Origin: Saccharophagus degradans 2-40
GTDB taxonomy: Bacteria; Pseudomonadota; Gammaproteobacteria; Pseudomonadales; Cellvibrionaceae
DNA: 64,000 nt
Reading direction: 5' to 3'
NCBI RefSeq assembly: GCF_000013665.1
Contig: NC_007912.1
Coordinates: 1,343,501 to 1,407,500, forward strand
Position numbers and translations under genes: made by a program
Shown here: positions 8,657-17,162 of the stretch, one piece after another
Layout of the letters: every line of letters begins with the position of its first letter
Position numbering within the stretch: the stretch's first letter is position 1
Notes under the pieces: model-generated
Seen by the model: the letters and a program-made list of their open reading frames with translations, nothing else
What the model was told of the DNA's origin: nothing
The model's database searches: none

Positions 8657-9180
8657 GGCAGAGCTTTTTTGGCTCTGCCTTCATTAATTGGTGCCCAGGA
8701 CGATGTGCAGGAAGCACAAGTACCGCGAAGCGCATGGATGCGCGAGAGCGGTTAGGACGTAGTACTCGTATGGGCGGAAACGAAAAAAGGCAGAGCTTTT
8801 TTGGCTCTGCCTTCATTAATTGGTGCCCAGGACGATGTGCAGGAAGCACAAGTACCGCGAAGCGCATGGATGCGCGAGAGCGGTTAGGGCGTAGTGCTCG
8901 TATGGGCGGAAATAAAAAAAGGCAGAGCTGTTTGGCTCTGTCTTCATTAATTGGTGCCCAGGACGATGTGCAGGAAGCGCAAGTACCGCGAAGCGTATGG
9001 ATGCGCGAGAGCGGTTAGGACGTAGTGCTCGTATGGGCGGAAATAAAAAAGGCAGAGCTGTTTGGCTCTGCCTTCATTAATTGGTGCCCAGGACGATGTG
9101 CAGGAAGCGCAAGTACCGCGAAGCGTATGGATGCGCGAGAGCGGTTAGGACGTAGTGCTCGTATGGGCGGAAATAAAAAA
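8657..9180 (-). repeat. Tandem array: four 130-132 bp units derived from the tRNA-Leu 3' end, terminator and spacer
   Basis: Four tandem units start at 8657, 8789, 8921 and 9051 (lengths 132, 132, 130, 130); a fifth start at 9181 runs into the tRNA-Leu gene. Every unit holds the hairpin GGCAGAGC/GGCTCTGCC, the 12 bases TGGTGCCCAGGA that equal the last 12 nt of tRNA-Leu (copies at 8689, 8821, 8952, 9082; tRNA at 9212), and about 80 bp of spacer. The two units nearest the tRNA differ by a single base, while the distal pair is more diverged and a degenerate partial unit precedes 8657. Read on the minus strand, the array lies directly downstream of the tRNA. The layout is like the rtT repeats after tyrT in Escherichia coli, which also repeat the tRNA 3' end. 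There are no unique spacers, so it is not CRISPR. Confidence 0.92.
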
Positions 9181-9202
9181 GGCAGAGCTGTTTGGCTCTG
9201 CC
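9175..9202 (-). terminator. Terminator immediately downstream of tRNA-Leu
   Basis: On the minus strand GGCAGAGCC-AAACA-GCTCTGCC is followed by six T (plus-strand A run at 9175-9180). It begins ten bases after the tRNA CCA end. The same hairpin recurs in each tandem unit; the copy at 8921 carries one base change at the stem end. Confidence 0.85.
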
Positions 9203-9211
9203 TTCATTAAT

Positions 9212-9298
9212 TGGTGCCCAGGAGAGGACTTGAACCTCCACGGGGTTGCCCCCACCAGCACCTGAAGCTGGCGTGTCTACCAATTTCACCACCTGGGC
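9212..9298 (-). tRNA. tRNA-Leu (anticodon CAG), CCA encoded
   Basis: 87 nt with acceptor GCCCAGG/CCTGGGC, discriminator A and an encoded CCA. The anticodon stem CCAGC/GCTGG encloses loop TTCAGGT, giving CAG, which reads CUG. A long variable arm (GGTGGGGGCAACCCCGT) marks a class II tRNA, and GGTTCAAGTCC is the T-arm. It is transcribed from a strong promoter at 9357-9385 and ends at the repeated terminator. Confidence 0.96.
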
Positions 9299-9356
9299 GT
9301 GAGCGTGTTTTGCCGCTTATCAATGATTCTGATCGTGCAGTAGCTCAAGGCCGCGC

Positions 9357-9385
9357 ACTATAGGGCCGGCGCTTTTTATTGTCAA
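9357..9385 (-). promoter_or_regulatory. Sigma70 promoter of tRNA-Leu
   Basis: On the minus strand: TTGACA, 17 bp, TATAGT. A GC-rich discriminator (GCGCGGCC) follows, as is usual for stringently controlled stable-RNA promoters. The transcript would start about 50 bases before the tRNA. Confidence 0.85.
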
Positions 9386-9465
9386 TATGGGGTTTTGGGT
9401 CTTTTTAGGGGGCTATTTGGCCACATTTGTTGCGCTGCAGCGCCTGTTCACTCTTTAGTGTGAGT

Positions 9466-9480
9466 ATTTTCTGTTATAGT
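9466..9480 (+). promoter_or_regulatory. Possible extended -10 promoter for rnr-rlmB
   Basis: TGTTATAGT at 9472-9480 has the TGn extension before TATAGT. The -35 region is poor (TCTTTA). It lies about 75 bases before the rnr start, between two divergent transcription units. Confidence 0.4.
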
Positions 9481-9556
9481 GAGTACTACTGCACTTTAAG
9501 CGCACAGCGCAAACAGGTGCGTTTTTGATTCTTTTCTTATATAAGTAGGACACTAC

Positions 9557-12370
9557 GTGAGTAACAAGGCTGTCCCGACAGACCCCCACGCACGCCGAGA
9601 GGCGGAAAAATACGAAAACCCCATTGCTAGCCGCGAGCTAATTCTGGAATACCTAGAACAGGCCGATGGCCCAATGAGTCATCGCGCGTTGTGCCGCGCA
9701 TTAAAGCTTACAGACGAAGACCATATTGAAGCATTGCGTCGCCGCTTAATCGCCATGGAGCGCGATGGTCAGCTGGTGTCTAATCGCAAGGGCGCCTACG
9801 GCAGCGTAAACAAAATGGACTTGATCCGCGGTAAGGTGCAAGGGCATCGCGACGGGTTTGGGTTTGTTATACCTACCGATGGCAGCGACGACATTTATGT
9901 ATCTAACCGTGAAATGCGCAAAGTATTTAGCGGCGATGAAGTGTTGGTGCGCGCCGATGGCTACGACATAAAAGGTCGCCGCGAAGGTGCCATTGTTGAG
10001 GTGTTAGTACACAACACTCAAACAGTAGTGGGTAAATATTTTAATGAAGGCGGCATACATTTTGTGCGGCCTGATAACCCCCGTATAGGGCACGACATTA
10101 TGTTGCCCGCAGACCAAACTAACGGCGCAAAACCAGGGCAAATTGTTGAAGCCGAGGTAGTGCGTCAGCCCGAAAGGCGCAGGCCGCCTTCTGGTTCAAT
10201 TAAAGCCGTGTTGGGCGACCATATGGCGCCGGGTATGGAAATCGACGTTGCAATTCGCTCTTACGACTTGCCCCACGAATGGCCAAAGGCGCTCGAGGCC
10301 GAAATAGCCGCATATGGCCGTGAAGTTGAAGAGGCCGACAAACTAAACCGTCACGACCTGCGCAAGTTGCCGTTTGTAACCATTGACGGTGAAGATGCAC
10401 GAGATTTTGACGATGCTGTTTATTGCGAGCCTCTTAAATCTGGAGGTTGGCGTTTATTTGTGGCCATTGCGGATGTATCTCACTATGTTGCGGTAGGTAG
10501 CGAGCTAGATAAAGAAGCAACTTCGCGCGGCAATTCGGTCTACTTCCCCGATTATGTATTGCCAATGTTGCCAGAGGTTCTTTCCAATGGTTTGTGCTCG
10601 CTTAACCCCGATGTAGATCGGTTGTGTATGGTCTGCGAAATGACCATAAGCGCAAAAGGTAAAGTTAGTAGCTATGCATTTTTTGAAGCTGTTATGCATT
10701 CCCATGCGCGCTTAACTTATACTCAAGTTGGTAAAGTTTTGGCGGAGCGCGGCAATAAAAATAGCGGCGCACGCAAACAGTACGCGAAGTTGTTGCCACA
10801 GCTTGACGCACTGCACGACCTTTACACAATATTCCGAGAACAGCGAGATTTGCGCGGCGCGATTGATTTTGAAACAAAAGAAACGCGCATATTGTTTGAC
10901 GAAAATCGAAAAATTAAAGACATTGTTCCCGTTGAACGCAATGATGCACACAAACTTATTGAAGAGTGCATGCTTGCCGCAAACGTTAGTGCTGCTAAGT
11001 TTTTATCTTCTTTAGAAGTGCCTGCACTTTACCGTGTGCACGAAGGCCCAAAAGCAGAAAAAATTGCATTACTGCATGAATATTTGGGTGAGCTAGGCCT
11101 AAGTATGCGCGGTAGTGATGAAGTAACTCCGCAAGATTATCAATATGTGCTGGAGCAAATAGAGGGCCGCCCAGACGCGCATATTATCCAAATGGTTATG
11201 CTGCGCAGTATGAATCAAGCGGTATATCAAGCGGATAATAAGGGCCACTTTGGCTTGGCCTATTCCGAATACGCGCACTTTACTTCGCCTATTCGCCGCT
11301 ACCCCGATCTACTTGTGCATCGTGCAATTCGCAGTGTTATCCGGTCTAACTTAGATACCAATAAAGTTAAACGCGTAGAGCAAACCCCTGTTGTAGCGAA
11401 AGAAACGTTTTACCCCTATACGCCTGGTGATTTAGCGAGCTTAGGTGAGCAGTGCTCCACCACAGAGCGCCGTGCCGATGAAGCAACGCGCGACGTGATG
11501 AGCTGGCTAAAATGCGAATATCTACAAGATAAAGTCGGCGATGAGTTTGAAGGTGTTGTAAGCGCGGTAACTGGCTTTGGTTTATTTGTAGAGCTAAGTG
11601 ATGTGTATGTGGAAGGCTTGGTGCACATTACCGCACTGCCGCAAGATTACTATCACTTTGAACCCGCTCGACACCGCTTAGTAGGGGAGCGCACACGCAC
11701 CACCTTTAAGCTGGGCGACTCGCTAACTGTGCGAGTTGTTCGTGTGGATTTAGACGAGCGCAAAATCGATTTTGAATTAATAGGTGCAAAAACTGGCAGA
11801 AAAGCAAAGCCTAAAGCCAGTAGCAAGGCCAAGGCAATGGCCAAAGATTACGAAGCCGCGCAGGCGCGCAAGCCGCGTAAGCGCAAACCAAAAGCGAACT
11901 CGCCCGAGCCTGCAGCACCTGTTAAAAAAGCGAGTGCCGCTAGCCGTATAATAGCCGGTGTAAAAAATGCTGCTGCAAACTTGCTTGGCCGCGGCAAAGC
12001 TAAAAAAGCCGAAGAGGGCGCGCCAATAAAAAAAGCTAAGCCCTCTGATACCAAGGCGACGCAAGAGCGAAAATCGACATCGGTTGAGAGCGCGAATACG
12101 GGCGAAAAAGCAAAACCCAAGTCGCGTGCGGGTAGAAGTAGGCCCAAAGCTCGATCGAAAGCGCAGCCCAAAAAAGGGGCTAAAGGCGAAGCATCCTCAG
12201 CGCCAAAGACTCGCGGGGCTTCCGCTAAAAAAACAGCTAAACCAACGTCTAATCCTAAGCCAGGTGCGAAAGCTGCGGCAAAACCTAAGGCAAAAACAAA
12301 GCCTGCTGCTAAGGCTCGCACCACCAAAAAACCGGCTGCTAAACGTGCAGCTCCTAGAAAATCAGAGTAA
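9557..12370 (+). CDS. rnr: Ribonuclease R
   Basis: Processive 3'-to-5' exoribonuclease acting on structured RNA and in mRNA and rRNA quality control. 937 residues from a GTG preceded by AAGTAGGA. The domains in order are an N-terminal winged-helix (about 20-85), cold-shock domains CSD1 and CSD2 (about 85-260), the RNB catalytic domain (about 270-600, with the acidic cluster in DGEDARDFDDAVY and the later HFTSPIRRYPDL block), an S1 domain (about 660-745), and an unusually long Lys/Ala/Arg/Pro-rich tail of about 190 residues. Escherichia coli RNase R is 813 residues, so the tail is the main difference. The tail contains a possible short helix (SRIIAGVKNAAANLLG) within the low-complexity sequence. 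rlmB follows after 12 bases, so they form an operon, as in other gammaproteobacteria. Confidence 0.97.
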   Translation: MSNKAVPTDPHARREAEKYENPIASRELILEYLEQADGPMSHRALCRALKLTDEDHIEALRRRLIAMERDGQLVSNRKGAYGSVNKMDLIRGKVQGHRDGFGFVIPTDGSDDIYVSNREMRKVFSGDEVLVRADGYDIKGRREGAIVEVLVHNTQTVVGKYFNEGGIHFVRPDNPRIGHDIMLPADQTNGAKPGQIVEAEVVRQPERRRPPSGSIKAVLGDHMAPGMEIDVAIRSYDLPHEWPKALEAEIAAYGREVEEADKLNRHDLRKLPFVTIDGEDARDFDDAVYCEPLKSGGWRLFVAIADVSHYVAVGSELDKEATSRGNSVYFPDYVLPMLPEVLSNGLCSLNPDVDRLCMVCEMTISAKGKVSSYAFFEAVMHSHARLTYTQVGKVLAERGNKNSGARKQYAKLLPQLDALHDLYTIFREQRDLRGAIDFETKETRILFDENRKIKDIVPVERNDAHKLIEECMLAANVSAAKFLSSLEVPALYRVHEGPKAEKIALLHEYLGELGLSMRGSDEVTPQDYQYVLEQIEGRPDAHIIQMVMLRSMNQAVYQADNKGHFGLAYSEYAHFTSPIRRYPDLLVHRAIRSVIRSNLDTNKVKRVEQTPVVAKETFYPYTPGDLASLGEQCSTTERRADEATRDVMSWLKCEYLQDKVGDEFEGVVSAVTGFGLFVELSDVYVEGLVHITALPQDYYHFEPARHRLVGERTRTTFKLGDSLTVRVVRVDLDERKIDFELIGAKTGRKAKPKASSKAKAMAKDYEAAQARKPRKRKPKANSPEPAAPVKKASAASRIIAGVKNAAANLLGRGKAKKAEEGAPIKKAKPSDTKATQERKSTSVESANTGEKAKPKSRAGRSRPKARSKAQPKKGAKGEASSAPKTRGASAKKTAKPTSNPKPGAKAAAKPKAKTKPAAKARTTKKPAAKRAAPRKSE

Positions 12371-12382
12371 GTAAAAACGTAC

Positions 12383-13129
12383 ATGGTTAAACAAGAAATA
12401 ATTTTTGGCTTGCACGCGGTGCAGTCGCTACTTAAAGCAAGCCCGCAGCGCATACAAGAAATTTGGATAGTACGCGGTAGGCAAGATGCCAGGGTGCAAA
12501 AAGTATTATCAGCTGCGCAGGCGGCAGGTATAAAAGTATTGCCGCAAGATAAAAAAAGCATGGATTCAGTTTCCGCAGATGGCAATCATCAAGGTGTATT
12601 GGCCTATGCGAAAGAAGGGCAGAGCTACACAGAAAATGATTTGTACCCGCTTATCGAAGCCATTGAGGGTGACCCGCTAATTGTTGTGTTGGATGGCGTT
12701 ACCGACCCGCATAATTTGGGGGCATGTTTGCGCTCTGCCGATGCCGCTGGAGCACACGCGTTAATAGTGCCAAAAGATAACTCCGTAGGCTTAACAGAAG
12801 TTGCGCGCAAAGTGGCTTGTGGGGCCGCGGATAATGTTCCGCTAATTGTGGTTACAAACTTGGCGCGTTGCCTTAAAAAAATGCAAGAGCAAGGCCTGTG
12901 GGTTGCAGGTACAACCGGTGATACAGATAAAAGTATTTACGATGTGGATTTAACCGGCCCGCGCGTAATAGTGATGGGCGCAGAAGGCACCGGTATGCGC
13001 AGGCTTACCACGGAAACCTGTGACGATTTGGTAAAAATCCCCATGTTAGGCAGTGTTACAAGCTTGAACGTGTCGGTAGCGACAGGTGTGGTGTTGTTCG
13101 AGGTAGTGCGTCAGCGACAAGCAAAATAG
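12383..13129 (+). CDS. rlmB: 23S rRNA (guanosine-2'-O-)-methyltransferase RlmB
   Basis: SpoU-family enzyme that methylates the 2'-hydroxyl of G2251 in the 23S peptidyl-transferase loop using S-adenosylmethionine. 248 residues, the usual length. The N-terminal substrate-binding domain starts IIFGLHAVQSLL. The trefoil-knot domain holds the three SPOUT motifs: LDGVTDPHNLGACLRSADAAG, VMGAEGTGM and IPMLGSVTSLNVSVATGV. It follows rnr by 12 bases with a weak ribosome site, which suggests coupled translation. Confidence 0.97.
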   Translation: MVKQEIIFGLHAVQSLLKASPQRIQEIWIVRGRQDARVQKVLSAAQAAGIKVLPQDKKSMDSVSADGNHQGVLAYAKEGQSYTENDLYPLIEAIEGDPLIVVLDGVTDPHNLGACLRSADAAGAHALIVPKDNSVGLTEVARKVACGAADNVPLIVVTNLARCLKKMQEQGLWVAGTTGDTDKSIYDVDLTGPRVIVMGAEGTGMRRLTTETCDDLVKIPMLGSVTSLNVSVATGVVLFEVVRQRQAK

Positions 13130-13245
13130 GCGCTTGTTATATTAAAGGAGGGGGCGGGCATATTTAGGCCACCCCATTTACTACAAACACGGTATTTGCT
13201 TAAGTGGGGTCTACATTCTTTAGGTCGCTGCTTGTTATTAATCTC

Positions 13246-14064
13246 ATGACCCAATCTAGTTGGCCTTCCTTTTTTTCTTACCCAGTTATCGCTACTGTAG
13301 CGTTATGTTGTGTGGCGTTGCTGGGGTTGTTGCTTGGCTGGCTACCTCTAAGCGTTGTTGGGTTACTTGTTCTGTTTATTGCGGCCTTGGCTGCGTTTCA
13401 TTTTGCTCGCAATCGGGCAGCATGGGTGAAGGTGCTGCTGTGGTTACCGCTGTTGCCCTTAGGGCTAGCCATTGCGTTAATGCGGCCTGAGGGCTTTAGT
13501 TACCCCTTAGTTTTTAGCATGAATGAACTCTACCCTGGTGGTAAATCGTTTGACCTGCATATTAATATGGCAAAAGCATTGGCGGGCTATGCAGTAGTTA
13601 TTTGGCTATTAGGCAGTGTGCCTAAGCAAATGCTTGTTACAGGTTGGCAGGTTTTCGTTTGGCCTATTTTATTGGCTGGGGTTGTGCTGGGCGTTGCCAT
13701 ACCTTTGCTGGGCTTAGAGTGGCAGCCTAAATGGGGTTTGCACGCAATTTGGTTTTTGCTTGTTAATTTACTGGTCACTTGCGTTGCAGAAGAAAGCTTT
13801 ATGCGGCTACTGGTGCAAGGGCCATTGCAGCGTGCTTTACAGCGATTTGGTGCTGCCCCTGCTGCGTTTATCGCACTGACTGTAACAGCCGTACTTTTTG
13901 CTGCAGCCCATAGCCCGCAGGGCGCGCATGCGTGGGCTATTTACTTGGTGGCCGGTTGCGCATATGGGGCTGCCTATACCCTCACTGGTCGTTTAAGTGT
14001 GGCCATTGCCATCCACTTTTTAGTGAATGCTGTGCATTATTTGCTGCTTTCCTATCCCCTATAG
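13246..14064 (+). CDS. CPBP-family (CAAX protease-like) intramembrane metalloprotease
   Basis: About 272 residues from the ATG at 13246; an in-frame GTG at 13204 would add 14 residues but lies in an imperfect inverted repeat (ACCCCATTTA...TAAGTGGGGT, about 13171-13211). There are about eight hydrophobic segments. The three diagnostic motifs are present: EESFMR (EExxxR), FAAAH (FxxxH) and HFLVN (HxxxN), so the zinc site looks intact. Bacterial members cleave membrane substrates or act as immunity proteins; the substrate here is unknown. It sits between rlmB and rpsF, where enterobacteria have other genes, and appears to be transcribed separately from the ribosomal operon, which has its own promoter at 14084. 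Confidence 0.85.
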   Translation: MTQSSWPSFFSYPVIATVALCCVALLGLLLGWLPLSVVGLLVLFIAALAAFHFARNRAAWVKVLLWLPLLPLGLAIALMRPEGFSYPLVFSMNELYPGGKSFDLHINMAKALAGYAVVIWLLGSVPKQMLVTGWQVFVWPILLAGVVLGVAIPLLGLEWQPKWGLHAIWFLLVNLLVTCVAEESFMRLLVQGPLQRALQRFGAAPAAFIALTVTAVLFAAAHSPQGAHAWAIYLVAGCAYGAAYTLTGRLSVAIAIHFLVNAVHYLLLSYPL

Positions 14065-14083
14065 CTTGGCTCGATATAAGTGG

Positions 14084-14112
14084 TTGCATTTTGAACTATT
14101 AGCCCGTAGAAT
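14084..14112 (+). promoter_or_regulatory. Promoter of the rpsF-rpsR-rplI operon
   Basis: TTGCAT, 17 bp, TAGAAT, followed by a GC-rich stretch (TCGCCGCCC) of the kind found at growth-rate-controlled promoters. It gives a leader of about 85 nt. Confidence 0.7.
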
Positions 14113-14128
14113 TCGCCGCCCTTAAACC

Positions 14129-14200
14129 CGTCGTGTATTACACGGCGATACTCCTTGTTTCACAGCAGATTTGTGCTGGAAACTCCTAATCCGTAAGGAG
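14129..14200 (+). promoter_or_regulatory. rpsF leader, possible S6:S18 autoregulatory structure
   Basis: The leader can form CGTCGTGT/ACACGGCG (14129-14147), a CAGCA/TGCTG hairpin near 14164-14179, and CTCCT-AATCCGTA-AGGAG (14183-14200). The last one pairs the ribosome-binding AGGAG and displays CCG in its loop. A CCG presented by a hairpin beside the ribosome site is the known binding feature for the S6:S18 complex in rpsF leaders. The assignment is by motif only. Confidence 0.5.
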
Positions 14201-14205
14201 CTACA

Positions 14206-14664
14206 ATGCGTCATTACGAAATCGTGTTCTTGGTCCACCCTGACCAAAGCGAACAGGTACCAGGTATGGTTGAACGCTATACCGCAGCTGTTAAAGACAG
14301 CGGTGGTGCTGTTCACCGTCTAGAAGACTGGGGTCGCCGTCAAATGGCTTACTCCATCAACAAAATCCACAAAGCGCACTACATTCTTATGAATGTTGAG
14401 TGTGGCGAAGAAGTATTGGAAGAGTTAACGACTAACTTCCGTTACAACGACGCTGTATTGCGTAACATGATTATCCGTTGTGATGAAGCCGTGACTGAAG
14501 AGTCGCCAATCATGAAAGCGGAAAACGAGAGCCGCGAGCGCCGCAACCGCGCCGAGCGTCGTGCTCAAGAAGCCGAATCAGCTGCTGAAGAAGTTGAAGA
14601 CGAAGAGTCTTTAGACGAAGAAGCCGATGATGAATCATCTGAAGACGAAAGCGAGGAGGCATAA
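14206..14664 (+). CDS. rpsF: 30S ribosomal protein bS6
   Basis: 152 residues. The first 105 are canonical bS6 ([30 protein letters not shown]), which pairs with bS18 on the platform of the small subunit. The rest is an acidic Glu/Asp/Ser tail of about 45 residues, longer than usual and recalling the glutamate tail added to S6 by RimK in Escherichia coli. AAGGAG precedes the ATG. It is the first gene of rpsF-rpsR-rplI. Confidence 0.98.
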
Positions 14665-14666
14665 TC

Positions 14667-14894
14667 ATGGCACGTTTTTTCCGACGTCGTAAGTTCTGTC
14701 GTTTCACTGCCGAAGGCGTGAAAAGCATCGACTATAAAGATTTAGATACTCTGAAAGCATACGTTTCTGAGACTGGTAAAATTGTACCTAGCCGTATCAC
14801 TGGTACAAAAGCTAAGTATCAGCGTCAATTGGCGACCGCTATTAAGCGCGCTCGTTTTATTGCGTTGCTACCTTACACCGATTCTCACGAGTAA
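14667..14894 (+). CDS. rpsR: 30S ribosomal protein bS18
   Basis: 75 residues starting [13 protein letters not shown], the usual length and sequence. It starts two bases after the rpsF stop, and its ribosome site (GAGGAGG) lies inside the end of rpsF, so the partners S6 and S18 are made together. priB, which lies between rpsF and rpsR in enterobacteria, is absent. Confidence 0.98.
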   Translation: MARFFRRRKFCRFTAEGVKSIDYKDLDTLKAYVSETGKIVPSRITGTKAKYQRQLATAIKRARFIALLPYTDSHE

Positions 14895-15003
14895 GTTTTT
14901 AGTCGTGAGCTAGGCAGCTATGTGGTTGCCAATTAAATGCTCGCGAAAAAGAATTAATTTAGTGCTGCGGTGAGCCACGGCATAAAACTAGAGGATATGC
15001 GAG

Positions 15004-15462
15004 ATGGAAGTTATTCTACTCGAGAAAGTTGGTAAGTTAGGCACAGTGGGTGACGTTGTAGACGTTAAAGCTGGTTTTGGCCGCAACTACCTTTTGCCAT
15101 CAGGCAAAGCAATTACTGCTACTAAAGCAAGTATTGCAGATTTCGAAACACGTCGTGCAGAGCTTGAAGCTGCCGCAGCTGAGAAGAAAACCTCTGCTGA
15201 AGGTCGTGCTAAGTTGATCGACAATTTAGGCGCAATCACTATCGGTGCAAACGCTGGTGATGAAGGTAAATTGTTCGGTTCTGTTGGTGCGCGCGATATT
15301 GCAAACGCTATTACTGCTGCAGGTGTTAACGTAACTAAAGCTGAAGTGAAGCTGCCAGAAGGTACTTTGCGTGAAGTTGGCGAATACGAAATTGACCTAC
15401 AGTTGCACGTAGACGTTACCCACGTTGTTAAAGTGGTTATCGTTGCGGACGCGAATGCTTAA
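15004..15462 (+). CDS. rplI: 50S ribosomal protein bL9
   Basis: 152 residues with the N-terminal globular domain ([32 protein letters not shown]), the long connecting helix rich in Glu, Ala and Lys, and the C-terminal RNA-binding domain. It binds the base of the L1 stalk. AGAGGAT precedes the start. It closes the ribosomal operon and a terminator follows. Confidence 0.98.
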   Translation: MEVILLEKVGKLGTVGDVVDVKAGFGRNYLLPSGKAITATKASIADFETRRAELEAAAAEKKTSAEGRAKLIDNLGAITIGANAGDEGKLFGSVGARDIANAITAAGVNVTKAEVKLPEGTLREVGEYEIDLQLHVDVTHVVKVVIVADANA

Positions 15463-15515
15463 TTAAGTTTCTGCAACAGTAACCCTGTTGTGGGCACTAA
15501 TTAGCCGTTAGAATT

Positions 15516-15558
15516 GGGCGCTTGATTGGAGTTGAATAACTCTAGCAAGTGCCCATTT
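15516..15558 (+). terminator. Probable terminator after rplI
   Basis: Long hairpin GGGCGCTTG ... CAAGTGCCC with an inner stem GAGTT-GAAT-AACTC, followed by ATTTTG. It separates the ribosomal genes from dnaB. Confidence 0.6.
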
Positions 15559-15657
15559 TGCGTTTAGGGGCCGGCAATATTGTTAGTATTGCTCGGCGGT
15601 AAATGAAGGCTTCTTTGCGCAATAAACCCTGTAATACAAAGCGATATAACTGATTCT

Positions 15658-17124
15658 ATGAGTGAATTTGAGCCTACCGATTATGCGGGTTACGACGATA
15701 TCCCCGCAGATATGGAGCACCACTTAGATGTGCCGGATACCGGTGTTGAAAGTGAATCGGCTTCATCTCACTCAATTCTGCCCCATTCTGTAGAGGCAGA
15801 GCAGTCTGTATTAGGCGGCTTGCTGCAAGAAGCCTCTAATTTTGATTCGGTAAGTGAAATACTTTCCGAGAAAGACTTTTTTAAAGCCCCGCATAGAAAA
15901 ATATTCCGCGCTATGGCGCAATTGATGGAGCGCGAACAGCCCATCGATGTTATTACCGTATCTGAATTTTTAAGCGCCGAAGATGAATTGGTTGGTGCCG
16001 GTGGCTTAGATTACCTCTCCGACTTAGCAACAGAAGTGCCGAGCAGTGCAAACGTTGTGGCCTACGCCAAAATCGTGCGCGAGCGCGCCACCCTCAGGCA
16101 GTTGATTTCCGCCGCTACTGAAATAAGTAAAGCGAGCTATAACCCCGGTGGTTTAGCGTCAGATGAGCTACTGCAGCTAGCGGAAAAGCGCGTATTAGAA
16201 ATATCCGAAGAGCGTCCAAAAGAGGGCGGCTTTGTTGATGTTAACGCGCTGCTAAAGCAAACCATCGAGAAGATCGACTTCTTATTTAATTCCGAAGACG
16301 ATCTCACCGGTATTCCTACCGGTATTCAAGAATTAGACGAAAAAACCTCTGGCTGGCAGTCGGGTGAGCTTGTTATTTTGGCGGCCCGTCCATCTATGGG
16401 TAAAACAGCCTTGGCGCTTAATTTTGTTGAGGCGGCGGTGTTCTCCCGCGAGCAACAGCCATGCCTAGTATTCAGCCTAGAGATGCCCGCGGATGCGCTG
16501 GTTATGCGGATGCTATCTTCCGTAGGGCGCATCGATCAAGGGCGCTTGCGCAACGGCTCGCTAATCGAAGAAGATTGGCCCAAGCTTGAAATGGCGGCGC
16601 GCAAGCTAAAAGATAAAAAGTTATTTATCGACGATACCGCGGGCCTGTCGCCAAACGAAGTGCGCGCACGGGTGAAGCGTATTGTGCGCGAGCACGGCAA
16701 CCCCTCTATGATCATGGTGGATTACCTTCAGCTTATGCAGGTGCCTGGGTCCACCGAAGGGCGAACGCAAGAAATTTCCGAAATATCGCGCTCTATGAAG
16801 GCGCTGGCGAAAGAATACGAATGCCCTGTGGTGTGCTTATCCCAGCTTAACCGTGGTGTGGAGCAGCGCCCCAATAAGCGCCCAATGAACTCCGACTTGC
16901 GGGAATCCGGTGCGATCGAGCAGGATGCGGACGTTATTCTGTTTATATATCGCGATGAGTACTACAACGAAGACAGTCAAGAAAAAGGCGTAGCCGAGCT
17001 GATTATCGGCAAGCAGCGTAATGGTGAGATTGGTACCTGTCGAGCGGCGTTTGTGGGTAAATTCACACGCTTTGACAACCTAGCTCCAGATTATTATCCG
17101 CCTGGCGGCGGTGGTGGCGACTAG
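15658..17124 (+). CDS. dnaB: Replicative DNA helicase DnaB
   Basis: 488 residues; the hexameric 5'-to-3' helicase of the replication fork. A non-conserved acidic N-terminal stretch of about 40 residues comes first, then the DnaB N-terminal helical domain ([13 protein letters not shown]), the linker, and the RecA-like domain with Walker A ARPSMGKT (about 243-250), Walker B MVDYLQLM and the [12 protein letters not shown] block. There is no intein. The order rplI-dnaB is common in bacteria. panC follows after 38 bases. Confidence 0.97.
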   Translation: MSEFEPTDYAGYDDIPADMEHHLDVPDTGVESESASSHSILPHSVEAEQSVLGGLLQEASNFDSVSEILSEKDFFKAPHRKIFRAMAQLMEREQPIDVITVSEFLSAEDELVGAGGLDYLSDLATEVPSSANVVAYAKIVRERATLRQLISAATEISKASYNPGGLASDELLQLAEKRVLEISEERPKEGGFVDVNALLKQTIEKIDFLFNSEDDLTGIPTGIQELDEKTSGWQSGELVILAARPSMGKTALALNFVEAAVFSREQQPCLVFSLEMPADALVMRMLSSVGRIDQGRLRNGSLIEEDWPKLEMAARKLKDKKLFIDDTAGLSPNEVRARVKRIVREHGNPSMIMVDYLQLMQVPGSTEGRTQEISEISRSMKALAKEYECPVVCLSQLNRGVEQRPNKRPMNSDLRESGAIEQDADVILFIYRDEYYNEDSQEKGVAELIIGKQRNGEIGTCRAAFVGKFTRFDNLAPDYYPPGGGGGD

Positions 17125-17162
17125 CTGAGAGACCCGTTGAGAGGTCTGTTGAGAGAGTAACG

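Noticed and set aside
8605..9018. Repetitive 137-residue plus-strand frame through the tRNA-derived array
   Set aside because: It is produced by the in-phase 132-bp units and breaks in the 130-bp units; both strands are partly open. Not called as a gene; listed as a finding.
8657..9211. CRISPR array
   Set aside because: Units are 130-132 bp with almost no variable spacer and no cas genes nearby; they derive from the tRNA 3' region.
11848..12585. 245-residue minus-strand frame
   Set aside because: Antisense of the Lys/Ala tail of RNase R, giving a Phe/Leu/Ala-rich artefact.
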